Source: CAZRCG01 sp964598565
Lineage (GTDB): Bacteria; Bdellovibrionota; UBA2394
Reading direction: 5' to 3'
DNA length: 64,000 nucleotides
NCBI GenBank assembly: GCA_964598565.1
Contig: CAZRCG010000007.1
Span: forward strand, 67,354 to 131,353
Part shown: positions 8,545 to 17,144 of the stretch, piece by piece
How positions within the stretch are numbered: the stretch's first letter is position 1
Layout of the letters: every line of letters starts with the position of its first letter
Position numbers and translations under genes: made by a program
The notes under the pieces: generated by a model
The model's input: only the letters and a program-made list of their open reading frames with translations
What the model was told of the DNA's origin: nothing
Databases searched by the model: none

Positions 8545-9307
8545 TTATTGGTGCCTGGGTTTTCGCTTTCGTAGCCAAAACTTTTCCTTGTAGTAGGATA
8601 TTTAGATCCAGGCTCAATCTTCTTAGTACCCACGTGGCATCAGACGATCCTTTTATGTCTAGATCAGACTCTAAGAGTCTATCAAAAATGCGAGCCCACT
8701 GAGGATTAGTAAGTGGTTTTCGTGTGAGCCACTTTTGGACCACATAGGGATGGGCTTTCAACGTTGTGCTAATTTCGGCGTCGGCCAATTTGCACGACCT
8801 CGCATAATGAATGAGTCTTCCTAATCGTAAATCCCGATTAAGAATTTGAAGAATGGCTAGTGGATAGAGGCCCGACAACAATGCGGCATCTAAGGCCTCC
8901 AAAGCGCGTGTCGCTGCAGAGGCGTGCAGAGCGTCGATCCAACGAAAAACATTTTTATCGCTGGTGGCTTCCACAAAGTCAGGGCTTTTCCATTGACGGA
9001 GGCCGGCCACTTTTAAGGGCTGTGATAGAGCCAACACAGCATAGTGCTGTCCCTTGTCGAAAATCGGAAATAGGCGCTCCCAGTCTTGTGCAGTAGGAAG
9101 ATTCTTTTCGACCGAGGTTAAGAGAAGTAATTTGCGCTGCTGAAAAAGAGTAAACGAACGAAACGAGTCGACTACTTTAGCCCAGGAAGACTCTTGAAGA
9201 TTGTGTCTCTCAATTAATAGATCGCTAGGCCAACCTAGGTCTTTGAGAAGTTTATCTCCCCACTGGCTCCAAGGTGATGAGGCTTCACGGAGAGCTTGCA
9301 CGATCAT
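8483..9307 (-). CDS. holA: DNA polymerase III delta subunit
   Basis: 274 residues, shorter than the usual 320-340, mainly because the N-terminus is compact. HolA features are the early segment SFTLFQQRKLLLLTSVEK (delta typically has F-S-L-F-G/A-E-R-R-L-V here) and the C-terminal helical collar region with LEALDAALLSGLYPLAILQIL and LTNPQWARIFDRLLESDLDIKG. Delta opens the beta clamp as part of the clamp loader. The gene converges on rpsT and overlaps it by 62 bases. Its ATG overlaps the stop of the upstream acidic membrane-protein gene by four bases, indicating coupling. The start could lie slightly elsewhere, but no longer in-frame extension is available. Confidence 0.75.
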   Translation of the reverse strand: MIVQALREASSPWSQWGDKLLKDLGWPSDLLIERHNLQESSWAKVVDSFRSFTLFQQRKLLLLTSVEKNLPTAQDWERLFPIFDKGQHYAVLALSQPLKVAGLRQWKSPDFVEATSDKNVFRWIDALHASAATRALEALDAALLSGLYPLAILQILNRDLRLGRLIHYARSCKLADAEISTTLKAHPYVVQKWLTRKPLTNPQWARIFDRLLESDLDIKGSSDATWVLRRLSLDLNILLQGKVLATKAKTQAPITRQTFWQPTPLLWRASPSFA

Positions 9308-10269
9308 TGTTTTTCTTCCTCCCTCAAGACTTGGTCGAGCGCTGTCGCATCAAAAATCGACGGCTCATCGTTTGTTTCAAAGACCCCAGCTTCAGTGAGG
9401 CTGGCTTCAATGGAAGCCAGTGCATCCGCCGGATCATCTATGGCTACCTTCTTCGTTTCTGTCTTAGTTTCAGCAGATTCTGGTGCTGCTGGCAACGAAG
9501 GTTCTGGGGTTGGCTCCACTTCAAGAATTTCAGTTTTCTCAGAGCCAAATTCAGCTGAGGCAGGCTCCACTGAGATGGGACTTGCCACTTCAGTGACGGC
9601 TTCGGGGGTGGCCGGCGTTTCTACTTCGGTTTCGACGGACTGAAAAATCTCCGTCTCTGGTATCGGAGGTAATGCAATTTCTTCGACAATCTCTTGGCCC
9701 AACGTAGACTGGTCGCTTGCCATACTATTTTCCACGCCAGACGGCGCAGGAATATCAAGAATCTCCTGAATTTCAGTTGTAGACATCGACGCCGCTGCAT
9801 CGGACGGCTGCGACGGTGTGGACAATGTCGTGGGATCAACTTCAGCAAGAGTTTGTGCCTCAGCGTTCAATAGTGCAACGTCCGGGGCCGGCACCTCTGC
9901 GGCCGGCGCGTCCGCCATCGCGATTCCTGGTGCAGCCGCCGCCGTCGCGATTCCAGATACAGCGTCGGACGAAATGACAGTACCATTGAACGGGGTGGTT
10001 TTTTTCATCTGAAGACGTCGCGCTGCCCGTTCGGCTCGATACTGATGAAATTTTATATAAACTTGCTTAAGTGCAGGAAAGGCCAAGGCCGATAAATAAA
10101 GACCTAAGGAAAGACAGTTGAGAACAATAAGGGTCCAGACCGAGCCATTCACCCAAGACTTCATGGTGGCTACGTCAATCGCCTCGGACGCTCGCATGGC
10201 TTCTCGATGCACAAGAGATGCGCTATCGTTCGCCCAAAAGACTAAGTGATTCCAAAGACTTTCCACCAC
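9304..10269 (-). CDS. unknown bitopic membrane protein with acidic Pro/Ala/Glu-rich tail
   Basis: The reading frame extends to TTG 10323. I place the start at GTG 10269, which has AGGGG seven bases upstream and leaves room for a divergent guaB promoter. The protein is then about 321 residues. There is a membrane segment (SVWTLIVLNCLSLGLYLSALAF), a basic stretch (RAERAARRLQMKK) and roughly 220 residues of low-complexity acidic sequence rich in Ala, Glu, Pro, Thr and Ser, likely disordered. It overlaps holA by four bases. I recognise no domain; function unknown. Confidence 0.6.
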   Translation of the reverse strand: MVESLWNHLVFWANDSASLVHREAMRASEAIDVATMKSWVNGSVWTLIVLNCLSLGLYLSALAFPALKQVYIKFHQYRAERAARRLQMKKTTPFNGTVISSDAVSGIATAAAAPGIAMADAPAAEVPAPDVALLNAEAQTLAEVDPTTLSTPSQPSDAAASMSTTEIQEILDIPAPSGVENSMASDQSTLGQEIVEEIALPPIPETEIFQSVETEVETPATPEAVTEVASPISVEPASAEFGSEKTEILEVEPTPEPSLPAAPESAETKTETKKVAIDDPADALASIEASLTEAGVFETNDEPSIFDATALDQVLREEEKQ

Positions 10270-10347
10270 AGCAGATCCCCTCACCGTAGTGTCAGAGTAT
10301 TCGATTTTGATGCTGCGAAGCAATCTTTCTGCGTTTATAGTGAGTCG

Positions 10348-11811
10348 ATGATAGAAATTCCTGAGTCGCTAACTTTTGACGATGTTTTATTATTACCGCA
10401 ACAAAGTGAGGTGCTACCCACTGATGTAGAATTAAAATCGCAGGTTTGTCGAAGTATCGCCCTTAATATACCGCTTATTTCCGCAGCCATGGATACAGTT
10501 ACAGAATCACAAATGGCGATTCGCTTAGCGCAAGAAGGTGGACTCGGCGTTATTCATCGAAATCTTTCACCTCAAGAGCAGGCGCACCAAGTGAGACGAG
10601 TAAAAAAGTTTGAAAGTGGTATTGTTGTAAACCCTATTACTATTTCACCGACAGAGAGTTTGGCAAAGGCTCAGGCATTAATGGATGAGCATCGTATTTC
10701 AGGTCTTCCTGTCGTCGAAGGAAGTTCAGAAAAACCTCGTTGTGTGGGTATTCTCACCAATCGAGATCTTCGATTTGTGAAAGATCTGTCTCTTCCCGTA
10801 TCGCAGCAAATGACGACCGAGTTGGTCACCGTTTCAGAAACAGCTCAGTTAGAACAGTGTAAAGAGCTCTTACAGAAACACCGCATTGAGAAATTGCTGG
10901 TGGTGGATGAGGGAGGTTTGCTGAAAGGTCTTATCACGATTAAAGATATTCAAAAGACAGTTCAGTATCCTGCAGCGGCCAAAGACAAAAGAGGAAGTTT
11001 GCGTGTCGGGGCGGCCATCGGCACAGGTCCCGATTGGGAAGAACGATACGATCGTCTGATTGATGCCGCCGTCGATGTTTTTTTCTTGGATACTGCGCAT
11101 GGTCATTCTAAAAAAGTGATGGATGTCTTGAAAGCCATAAAGAAAAAATCAAAAGTTCCTGTGGTCGCAGGTAATGTGGGTACTCGAGAAGCTACGCGCG
11201 CGCTGATCGACCTGGGCGCTGACGCTATCAAAGTGGGTATTGGCCCCGGAAGTATTTGTACTACTCGCGTGGTTTCAGGAGTGGGCATTCCGCAGTTTTC
11301 GGCGATTCTTGAATGCGCCGAGGCGGCCGGAGATATTCCCGTCATTGCCGATGGGGGCATTAAATTTTCTGGCGATATTGTCAAAGCGTTGGCAGCCGGA
11401 GCTTCGGCCGTGATGGTCGGATCTCTCTTTGCCGGTACGGACGAGAGTCCTGGGGAGATGATTTTATATCAAGGTCGCTCCTACAAGGAGCATCGTGGCA
11501 TGGGGAGCTTAGAAGCTATGAAATCGGGTTCTCGGGATCGATATTTTCAAGATCAAACCAAGCGCGATGAGGTCTCGAAAATCGTTCCTGAAGGTATTGT
11601 GGGCCGAGTGCCTCACCGAGGTTCGGTATCGGGGGTTGTGTATCAGCTGATGGGGGGGGTGCGAGCAGGTATGGGCTATGTGGGGGCGAAGTCTATCGCT
11701 GCGTTACGCGCGAAAGCGAAGTTTGTACGAATTACATCGGCGGGCCTTCGTGAATCTCATGTTCATGATGTTTTCATCACCAAAGAATCTCCCAACTACC
11801 AGTTGTCTTGA
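10348..11811 (+). CDS. guaB: inosine-5'-monophosphate dehydrogenase
   Basis: 487 residues from ATG 10348 (MIEIPESLTFDDVLLLPQQS); an upstream in-frame start would add non-conserved sequence. It converts IMP to XMP with NAD+, the committed step of GMP synthesis. The catalytic loop GPGSICTTR with its active-site Cys, the phosphate-binding DGGIKFSGD and the flap region MGSLEAMKSGSRDRYFQ are all present. A CBS pair is inserted at about residues 90-205 (MDEHRISGLPVVEG then LQKHRIEKLLVVDEGG). The stop overlaps or abuts the guaA start, so the two GMP-synthesis genes form an operon. Confidence 0.97.
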   Translation: MIEIPESLTFDDVLLLPQQSEVLPTDVELKSQVCRSIALNIPLISAAMDTVTESQMAIRLAQEGGLGVIHRNLSPQEQAHQVRRVKKFESGIVVNPITISPTESLAKAQALMDEHRISGLPVVEGSSEKPRCVGILTNRDLRFVKDLSLPVSQQMTTELVTVSETAQLEQCKELLQKHRIEKLLVVDEGGLLKGLITIKDIQKTVQYPAAAKDKRGSLRVGAAIGTGPDWEERYDRLIDAAVDVFFLDTAHGHSKKVMDVLKAIKKKSKVPVVAGNVGTREATRALIDLGADAIKVGIGPGSICTTRVVSGVGIPQFSAILECAEAAGDIPVIADGGIKFSGDIVKALAAGASAVMVGSLFAGTDESPGEMILYQGRSYKEHRGMGSLEAMKSGSRDRYFQDQTKRDEVSKIVPEGIVGRVPHRGSVSGVVYQLMGGVRAGMGYVGAKSIAALRAKAKFVRITSAGLRESHVHDVFITKESPNYQLS

Positions 11812-11813
11812 AA

Positions 11814-13352
11814 ATGAAACATTACTCAGAGACTTGTCTCATTGTTGATTTTGGTAGTCAGTACACGCAGCTCATCGCACGCAAGTTGAGAGAACTTGGA
11901 GTTCGGTCAGAAATTCGCTTACCTTCCATGAGTTTAGCAGAGCTTCAGGCGGCCAAGCCTCTTGGTTTGATTTTGTCGGGTGGGCCATCGAGTGTAAAGG
12001 ATCCTTCGGCCCCATGTTTGAGCTTTTCATTAGACGATGTGGCTGTGCCGGTGCTTGGAATTTGTTACGGCATGCAGTGGATGGTGAAGTCTTATGGAGG
12101 TTCGATTGGCCGAGGTGAGTCACGCGAATACGGAGTCGAATCCATTCAGGCTGAGGCGAGTCGGCTTTTTCCTCAAGGGGGTGAATTTCAGGTACTCATG
12201 AGCCACGGGGATCATGCGGATGCCGTGCCGGACTGTTTTCGTATCACCGCTCGTTCGAAACGCGGAATTCCTGCTGCTATGGAACATCGCGAACGCTCGT
12301 TGTTTGGCTTTCAGTTTCATCCTGAGGTGCATCATACTCCCGAAGGTTTAGAAATATTGAGGCGTTTTCTAGTCGCCTGTCGATTTCGATTTGATTGGAA
12401 GCCTCAACAGATCGTAGAAGAAATATCTGAAAAATTAAAAGCTCAAGTATCCAGCGGTCGAATTTTATGCGCCTTAAGTGGGGGGGTTGACTCTGCCGTA
12501 GCCGCTGTCTGGCTTCAGAGACTTTTTCCCGGTCGTGTGGATTGTCTGTGCATTGATACCGGGCTTTTACGCCATGAGGAGTTGTCTCGGCTTCAGGACT
12601 TGTTTGAATCCAAGTTTCACTTTCCGGTTCAGTTGGTGGATGCTCGCCAGAGTTTTATCTCGGCTTTGAAGGGGATAGTGGATCCCGAACAGAAGCGAAA
12701 AATTATCGGACGTGTTTTTATAGAGGTCTTTGAGCGAGAGAGCCAGCGTTTGCACGATATAAAATATCTGGCCCAGGGGACGCTTTATCCTGACGTGGTG
12801 GAAAGCCAGAGCGTACATGGGGGCCCATCTGCCGTGATTAAAAGTCATCACAATGTAGGAGGCTTACCGGAAAGTTTGCCATTTACCCTCATCGAGCCTT
12901 TGCGGGATCTCTTCAAAGATGAAGTTCGTCGCATCGGAGACTATTTGAGTTTGCCTCATGAGTTTTTATGGCGGCATCCATTTCCGGGGCCGGGTTTGGC
13001 GATTCGAATCATGGGAGATGTCACCGAAGAGAGGCTGACCCTGCTGCGCGAAGCCGATGAGCTCTTGCAGACCATGCTGCGAGAAATGAATTGGTATGAC
13101 AAACTGTGGCAGAGCTTTTGCGTCTATCTTCCGGTGCAATCGGTGGGGGTAATGGGCGACGAGCGTACTTACGAAAATTGTCTTGTGGTGCGATGCGTCC
13201 AATCTGAAGACGGAATGACCGCCAATATCGCGGCGATACCGGGCGACTTGTTAGAGGCCATTGGGCGTCGGCTCATAGCGGAAGTGAAGGGAATCAACCG
13301 GGTGGTTTATGATATTTCTTCGAAACCGCCGGCGACCATTGAGTGGGAATAA
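11814..13352 (+). CDS. guaA: GMP synthase (glutamine-hydrolysing)
   Basis: About 512 residues. The N-terminal class I glutamine amidotransferase domain has the nucleophile in GICYGMQ and the His/Glu pair in HPEVHHTPEG. The ATP-pyrophosphatase domain has the P-loop SGGVDSAVAA, and the C-terminal dimerisation domain ends KPPATIEWE as in most GuaA proteins. It aminates XMP to GMP. ATG 11814 is preferred; TTG 11808 would overlap the guaB stop by four bases. Neither has a clear Shine-Dalgarno sequence, which suggests translational coupling to guaB. Confidence 0.96.
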   Translation: MKHYSETCLIVDFGSQYTQLIARKLRELGVRSEIRLPSMSLAELQAAKPLGLILSGGPSSVKDPSAPCLSFSLDDVAVPVLGICYGMQWMVKSYGGSIGRGESREYGVESIQAEASRLFPQGGEFQVLMSHGDHADAVPDCFRITARSKRGIPAAMEHRERSLFGFQFHPEVHHTPEGLEILRRFLVACRFRFDWKPQQIVEEISEKLKAQVSSGRILCALSGGVDSAVAAVWLQRLFPGRVDCLCIDTGLLRHEELSRLQDLFESKFHFPVQLVDARQSFISALKGIVDPEQKRKIIGRVFIEVFERESQRLHDIKYLAQGTLYPDVVESQSVHGGPSAVIKSHHNVGGLPESLPFTLIEPLRDLFKDEVRRIGDYLSLPHEFLWRHPFPGPGLAIRIMGDVTEERLTLLREADELLQTMLREMNWYDKLWQSFCVYLPVQSVGVMGDERTYENCLVVRCVQSEDGMTANIAAIPGDLLEAIGRRLIAEVKGINRVVYDISSKPPATIEWE

Positions 13353-13366
13353 CTAACTCTAGGCCA

Positions 13367-13411
13367 TGTAAATTCTACATTCAGAAAATATACTACCGTG
13401 TAATTTTTACA
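13367..13411. promoter_or_regulatory. pair of TGTAA-type palindromes, 32 bases centre to centre
   Basis: TGTAAATTCTACA at 13367-13379 and TGTAATTTTTACA at 13399-13411 are two near-identical dyads with arms TGTA(A)/(T)TACA. Their centres are 32 bases apart, close to three helical turns, as expected for two dimers of one repressor or activator bound to the same face of the DNA. The second site abuts TTGACA at 13412. Confidence 0.45.
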
Positions 13412-13568
13412 TTGACACTTTGAGGCAAGCTATTCACAGTGAATTTATAGGGTTTTGCGGGATAGGGAAGACGTTTCCTTGGTTTATGAGGGGATTAGCC
13501 AGGTAGAGACGACATAAGTAGAAAGCCTTTATGTGGCTGAAGGCCTGCTTGGAGGCCTGAGAATATTA

Positions 13569-13611
13569 AGGACCGTAAGTGGAATGGGGGGAAGCTTACG
13601 GTCCTTTTTCT
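13569..13611 (+). terminator. strong rho-independent terminator
   Basis: A perfect 11-base stem, AGGACCGTAAG at 13569-13579 and CTTACGGTCCT at 13595-13605, with a 15-base loop, runs straight into TTTTTCTTTT. It ends either the guaBA transcript or an independent small RNA. Confidence 0.85.
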
Positions 13612-13686
13612 TTTGGTGGCCTGTACCGTGAGCATACTTCCAAAAGACGACAACCCCCAGCCGCTAGTATCCAAGATCTTCAGGGT

Positions 13687-15042
13687 CTAGAAAACAAGAT
13701 CTTTCAGTTCGCTCTCGGCTAAAGGGCTTGGCCCTACAATCGTAAAAGAGAAATCCTTTAAATAATTTGCCGCGGCTCGTTGGACGTCTGCGGGCCTTAC
13801 CTTGTTGAGACGCTCGAGAAAGGTATGTGCGTCCTTGGCGCCATGGCCAATCATCTCGTACAAGAGAAAGATGCTGGCCTGAGCCGCGGCCGTTTCGCGA
13901 CTCAAATACCATGTCGATGTAAACTTGCGAACTTGACGATCGAGCGTGGTTTCATTGATGGGTTGTGATTGAAGTTTTCGAATCTCTTGAAAAATGACTC
14001 GAATCGCTTCTTGAAGGTTGGTCGACGATACATAAAGCATGCCCGAGTTAATGGCCGAATTTCCCATGCCGGCATGAACAGCATAGGTGAGAGCGCGTTT
14101 GGTTCGCACTTCATCAAAAAGTCGATTGTCTAAAAGTTGAATGGCCATCATGAGCGCAGGATAGTCTGGATGCATTAAAGGGGGCGCTTCAAAGCGAGCC
14201 GAAAAATAATTGGTGGGAGATTCCACTTTCTGAGTCTGAAGCTCCCCCGGCTTTCGCTTAAAGCTTTGAGTAATTCGCTCAATCGCCGGCCCTTTGGGGA
14301 GTGCCGAAAACGTATCAAGCACCATCTTTCGAGCTTCATCGGGGCTTATGTTCCCTACGATGGCGACAACTATATTGGCCTGATTGAAAAGCTTAGGTAA
14401 CAGGCCCACTAAGTCGTCTCTTGTGATGGCGGGCACCGTTTCCAAAAAACCGATCGGGCGATTACCATAGGGGTGGTCTTTATAAAATTGTTTTGAGGAT
14501 AAAAACTGAAGAATGCTATCGGGCTCAACTTGTTCGTTCTGCAGTTGGGTCATGATCTGCATGCGAGACACTTCAATTTCCTGCGGGTCGAGCTTGGGAT
14601 GGGTCATCATCTCTGAAAAGATGGGAAGCAGGGTTGGTAAAAACCGCTTTAAACATTTTAGAGAGCCTTCGATATAGTCACTTTTGGCTCCAAAGCCATG
14701 GACCGCTCCGCTTTCGATAAGAATGCGATCAATCGCTTCTTTCGAGTAGCTTTTGGTGCCATCGGTGATGGTGGAGAGCAAAAGTTCGACCGCCCCTGGT
14801 TTTGTCGCTGCGGTCACAGCTCCGCGAGCAGCCCATTCGAAGGCTACGATATCGCCAAAAGCGTCTGTCGAGCGAAGAATGACGGGGATGCTTTCCACAT
14901 TAAACGTTTGAATATCGGAGTGGTTCATAGAATAAAGCCTTTCAGGTAAAAGCGCGCCTACCAAACAAATTGAGTAGAGGGCTGTTCGCACGAGGGATGA
15001 CAATGTGTAAATACTCGTGGTCAGGTACGAGATGCGTTTCAT
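13687..15042 (-). CDS. M16-family peptidase-like protein, non-catalytic subunit
   Basis: 451 residues with an N-terminal signal sequence (SSLVRTALYSICLVGALLPERLYS). The fold pattern is that of M16 (pitrilysin-like) proteins, but the zinc motif HxxEH is missing: the equivalent stretch reads GAVELLLSTITDGT. The C-terminal half keeps the R..Y pair (FDEVRTKRALTYAVHAG) that binds substrate in M16B partners. Active and inactive M16 subunits encoded side by side commonly form a heterodimeric periplasmic protease, and the catalytic partner lies 25 bases upstream. The substrate is unknown. Confidence 0.82.
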   Translation of the reverse strand: MKRISYLTTSIYTLSSLVRTALYSICLVGALLPERLYSMNHSDIQTFNVESIPVILRSTDAFGDIVAFEWAARGAVTAATKPGAVELLLSTITDGTKSYSKEAIDRILIESGAVHGFGAKSDYIEGSLKCLKRFLPTLLPIFSEMMTHPKLDPQEIEVSRMQIMTQLQNEQVEPDSILQFLSSKQFYKDHPYGNRPIGFLETVPAITRDDLVGLLPKLFNQANIVVAIVGNISPDEARKMVLDTFSALPKGPAIERITQSFKRKPGELQTQKVESPTNYFSARFEAPPLMHPDYPALMMAIQLLDNRLFDEVRTKRALTYAVHAGMGNSAINSGMLYVSSTNLQEAIRVIFQEIRKLQSQPINETTLDRQVRKFTSTWYLSRETAAAQASIFLLYEMIGHGAKDAHTFLERLNKVRPADVQRAAANYLKDFSFTIVGPSPLAESELKDLVF

Positions 15043-15067
15043 CGTCGATCTTTCATAAATCGTTGTC

Positions 15068-16537
15068 TCATTGTCGTTGCAGATCCTCGACCTTCAAAGC
15101 ATTCGGACTTTGCGGGCTATCTTGTGGCACAAGGGCCGCTGTAACCGAACGCCCGGAGAGATACTTGCTAAAAACTGCTTCGATATCTTGGAGGGTGAGC
15201 TTCTTCACCTCGTCAACATAGCTTGTATAGTAGTCAATATCTCCACTGCTTGACCAAACGGACGCCAGAGCTAAAGCATAGCGTTGCCCGCTTTCACGAT
15301 CGTAGGTCGACGAGACTTCAACCGCGTTGATCGCAATGCGTAAATCGTCTTCGGTAAAGAAACCGGGTTTCTTCAATCGTTCAATCACTTCGTTGAATTT
15401 CTTAACGGCTGCCCGAGCCTTTTCAGGGCTGGTTTCAATGCTAAAAATCATCGGAGACGTATAGCGCTGGGTCCAAGAGAAAAAGGCCGCATGCGATGAA
15501 AGCCCTGCTTCTACGAGCTCCTTCTGAAAGGGAGATGCCTGGAAGCTTAAGAGAGAGCTAATGATATCAAGGGCACGAGTATCTTTGTCGTCTAACGTGA
15601 GCTTAGGCCCATGAAAGGCACGCACCACATTGACCGTGCGTACGGAGGCCTTTTCGATGAAGGTCACATCTTCTTTAAGCGGCGGATGCTCTGGCACAGG
15701 ATAGGTCTTGAACGGATCGGGACCCATGGGCCAGCTACCAAAAAGGCGCTCCAATTCGCGACGCGTTTCTTCAATTTCAAAATCTCCCACAATGAAAAGC
15801 GCTGAATTGTTAGGAATATAGTAGCGATGTTGAAACTCATGCATCTGGGCCTGAGTCGCATTCAAAATGACAGCCCGCTGCCCGATCACATTTTTTCGTA
15901 CAAAGTGATCTTGAAATAGTTTGCTCATCAACGAGCGCTGAAAAAAGACATCTGACGGAGACGCCTCGTAGCGATCAAATTCTCCAATCACCACCTTACG
16001 CTCCTTCTCTAGCTCCTCTTGAAGAAAGGCCGGCGTTAAGATCGCGTCTGCCATAAGTTGGAGTCCGCCCTTTAAGAACTGAGATTGAATGGTAAAGAAA
16101 TAACGAACGGACTCGGTCGACGTATAGGCATTCATATTGGGGCCCAGCTCGATACCCAGGTCGTCCAAGACCTCCATAAATTTCTCTTGGGAGGCAATTT
16201 TTTCATTCGCCTTGAAAAACATATGCTCATAGAGATGAGCGAGCCCATTGTTGGCCTGCGTTTCGACAAAAGAGCCGTTTCGCGCTACAAAGAGTACCGT
16301 GGTCATGGGAATGGACTTCTTTTCAATAAGAAAGAGCTCCAAGCCGTTAGATAGTTTTGAACGATGAATGGTTTTTTCCATTTGAACCTCTGCAATTCCT
16401 GGGGAATTGTCTTTGGATATTAAATCGCTTTTAAGGCGACAGCCGGAGCTAAAAATAAGGCCCACCAGGAGGGTAGGCAACCATGCGAAGAGCCTTGCGT
16501 GAGCGGGGCTTTTCCGCCAGAAAGGGAAGACGGACAT
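15068..16537 (-). CDS. M16-family zinc protease, catalytic subunit, probable lipoprotein
   Basis: 489 residues from ATG 16537 (MSVFPFWRKSPAHARLF); a longer start at 16588 would put 17 residues before the signal. The signal peptide ends LIFSSGC, a plausible lipobox with Cys33 as the lipidated residue, though Ser at position -3 is unusual. The inverse zinc motif HLYEH is at about 101-105, with the expected downstream Glu in EKERKVVIGEF. It is the first gene of a two-gene operon with the inactive M16 subunit. Its start codon overlaps that of the divergent HAD-like gene on the CATG at 16535-16538, which leaves each gene's leader inside the other coding region. Confidence 0.88.
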   Translation of the reverse strand: MSVFPFWRKSPAHARLFAWLPTLLVGLIFSSGCRLKSDLISKDNSPGIAEVQMEKTIHRSKLSNGLELFLIEKKSIPMTTVLFVARNGSFVETQANNGLAHLYEHMFFKANEKIASQEKFMEVLDDLGIELGPNMNAYTSTESVRYFFTIQSQFLKGGLQLMADAILTPAFLQEELEKERKVVIGEFDRYEASPSDVFFQRSLMSKLFQDHFVRKNVIGQRAVILNATQAQMHEFQHRYYIPNNSALFIVGDFEIEETRRELERLFGSWPMGPDPFKTYPVPEHPPLKEDVTFIEKASVRTVNVVRAFHGPKLTLDDKDTRALDIISSLLSFQASPFQKELVEAGLSSHAAFFSWTQRYTSPMIFSIETSPEKARAAVKKFNEVIERLKKPGFFTEDDLRIAINAVEVSSTYDRESGQRYALALASVWSSSGDIDYYTSYVDEVKKLTLQDIEAVFSKYLSGRSVTAALVPQDSPQSPNALKVEDLQRQ

Positions 16538-17144
16538 GATGGAAGTGTTTAAAAAAGAGCCTGTCACGTCAAGGGATTTTCCCATCATATTGATGGCGGG
16601 CCACGGAATTCTCTTTCACAGGCAAGGCGACATGGTCGTTGTGCCACAGATCGTGATGGAAGTGTGCACAGAGCTTCGCCAGAGAGACTATCGTCTGGGA
16701 GTCGTTTCGAACTGGAAGATCTCGCTTCATCAGTTGCTGCGTGACCACTTGATCTTAGATTTTTTTGAATCGGTGATTTCGAGTAGCGAAGTGGGAGTGG
16801 AGAAGCCAGATCCTCGTATTTTTCAGATGGCCTTGGATGATCTTGATGCGGCGGCCCACCAGGCGCTGTTTGTGGGGGCCTCGTTTAACCGTGATATTGA
16901 AGGCGCGCGCCTCGCGGGTTTAAAATCGATTTTGTATGATCCCAATCTGTCCGAGATGAAAAGTTTGGGTTTAGAAATGTCGGCGTTGCCACCTGCAGGT
17001 ATAGAAAGGCTGCCTCAAGGTACAGAGAGGCTGCCTCATGCAGATTCGCGCGTCCTGCGTCTGGATGATCTTCGCTTTCAGAAAAAGACGGAAGGCCTGA
17101 TGGTCATTCGAGCCTTTGAAGAGTTGATGGAGATTTGTTTGTGA
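16536..17144 (+). CDS. degenerate HAD-superfamily protein lacking the catalytic aspartates
   Basis: 202 residues. The body matches HAD-like hydrolases of the subfamily with the pattern RDYRLGVVSNW, EVGVEKPDPRIFQMAL and RDIEGARLAGLKSILYD. Motif II Ser and motif III Lys are present. Motif I, normally DxDGT/DxGGT after a beta strand, reads LMAGHGIL, so the nucleophile and the second Asp are both absent. Motif IV reads VGASFNRD rather than VGDS. The protein is therefore unlikely to be a phosphatase and may have a binding or scaffold role. The start has AAAGGGAAG upstream. It ends overlapping the TrmJ-like gene by four bases, so the two are probably coupled. Confidence 0.7.
   Translation: MMEVFKKEPVTSRDFPIILMAGHGILFHRQGDMVVVPQIVMEVCTELRQRDYRLGVVSNWKISLHQLLRDHLILDFFESVISSSEVGVEKPDPRIFQMALDDLDAAAHQALFVGASFNRDIEGARLAGLKSILYDPNLSEMKSLGLEMSALPPAGIERLPQGTERLPHADSRVLRLDDLRFQKKTEGLMVIRAFEELMEICL

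Larger units (their letters stand above)
13353..13686. other. convergent intergenic region with regulatory-looking content
   Basis: This 334-base gap lies between the 3' ends of guaA (plus) and an M16-family gene (minus), so it serves no flanking gene as a promoter region. It contains two 13-base palindromes, a weak promoter-like pair on the plus strand (TTGAGG 13420-13425, 18-base spacer, TTTATA 13444-13449) and a strong terminator at 13569-13611. No convincing protein-coding frame is present. A short RNA of about 150 bases, from roughly 13456 to the terminator, would explain the arrangement; a long guaA 3' untranslated region is the alternative. Confidence 0.4.

Noticed and set aside
13412..13440. 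TTGACA with TATTCA as a promoter
   Set aside because: The spacer is only 13 bases; the weaker TTGAGG/TTTATA pair has better spacing.
16538..16588. Upstream start of the M16 lipoprotein
   Set aside because: It would place 17 non-signal residues before the signal peptide and run into the divergent gene.
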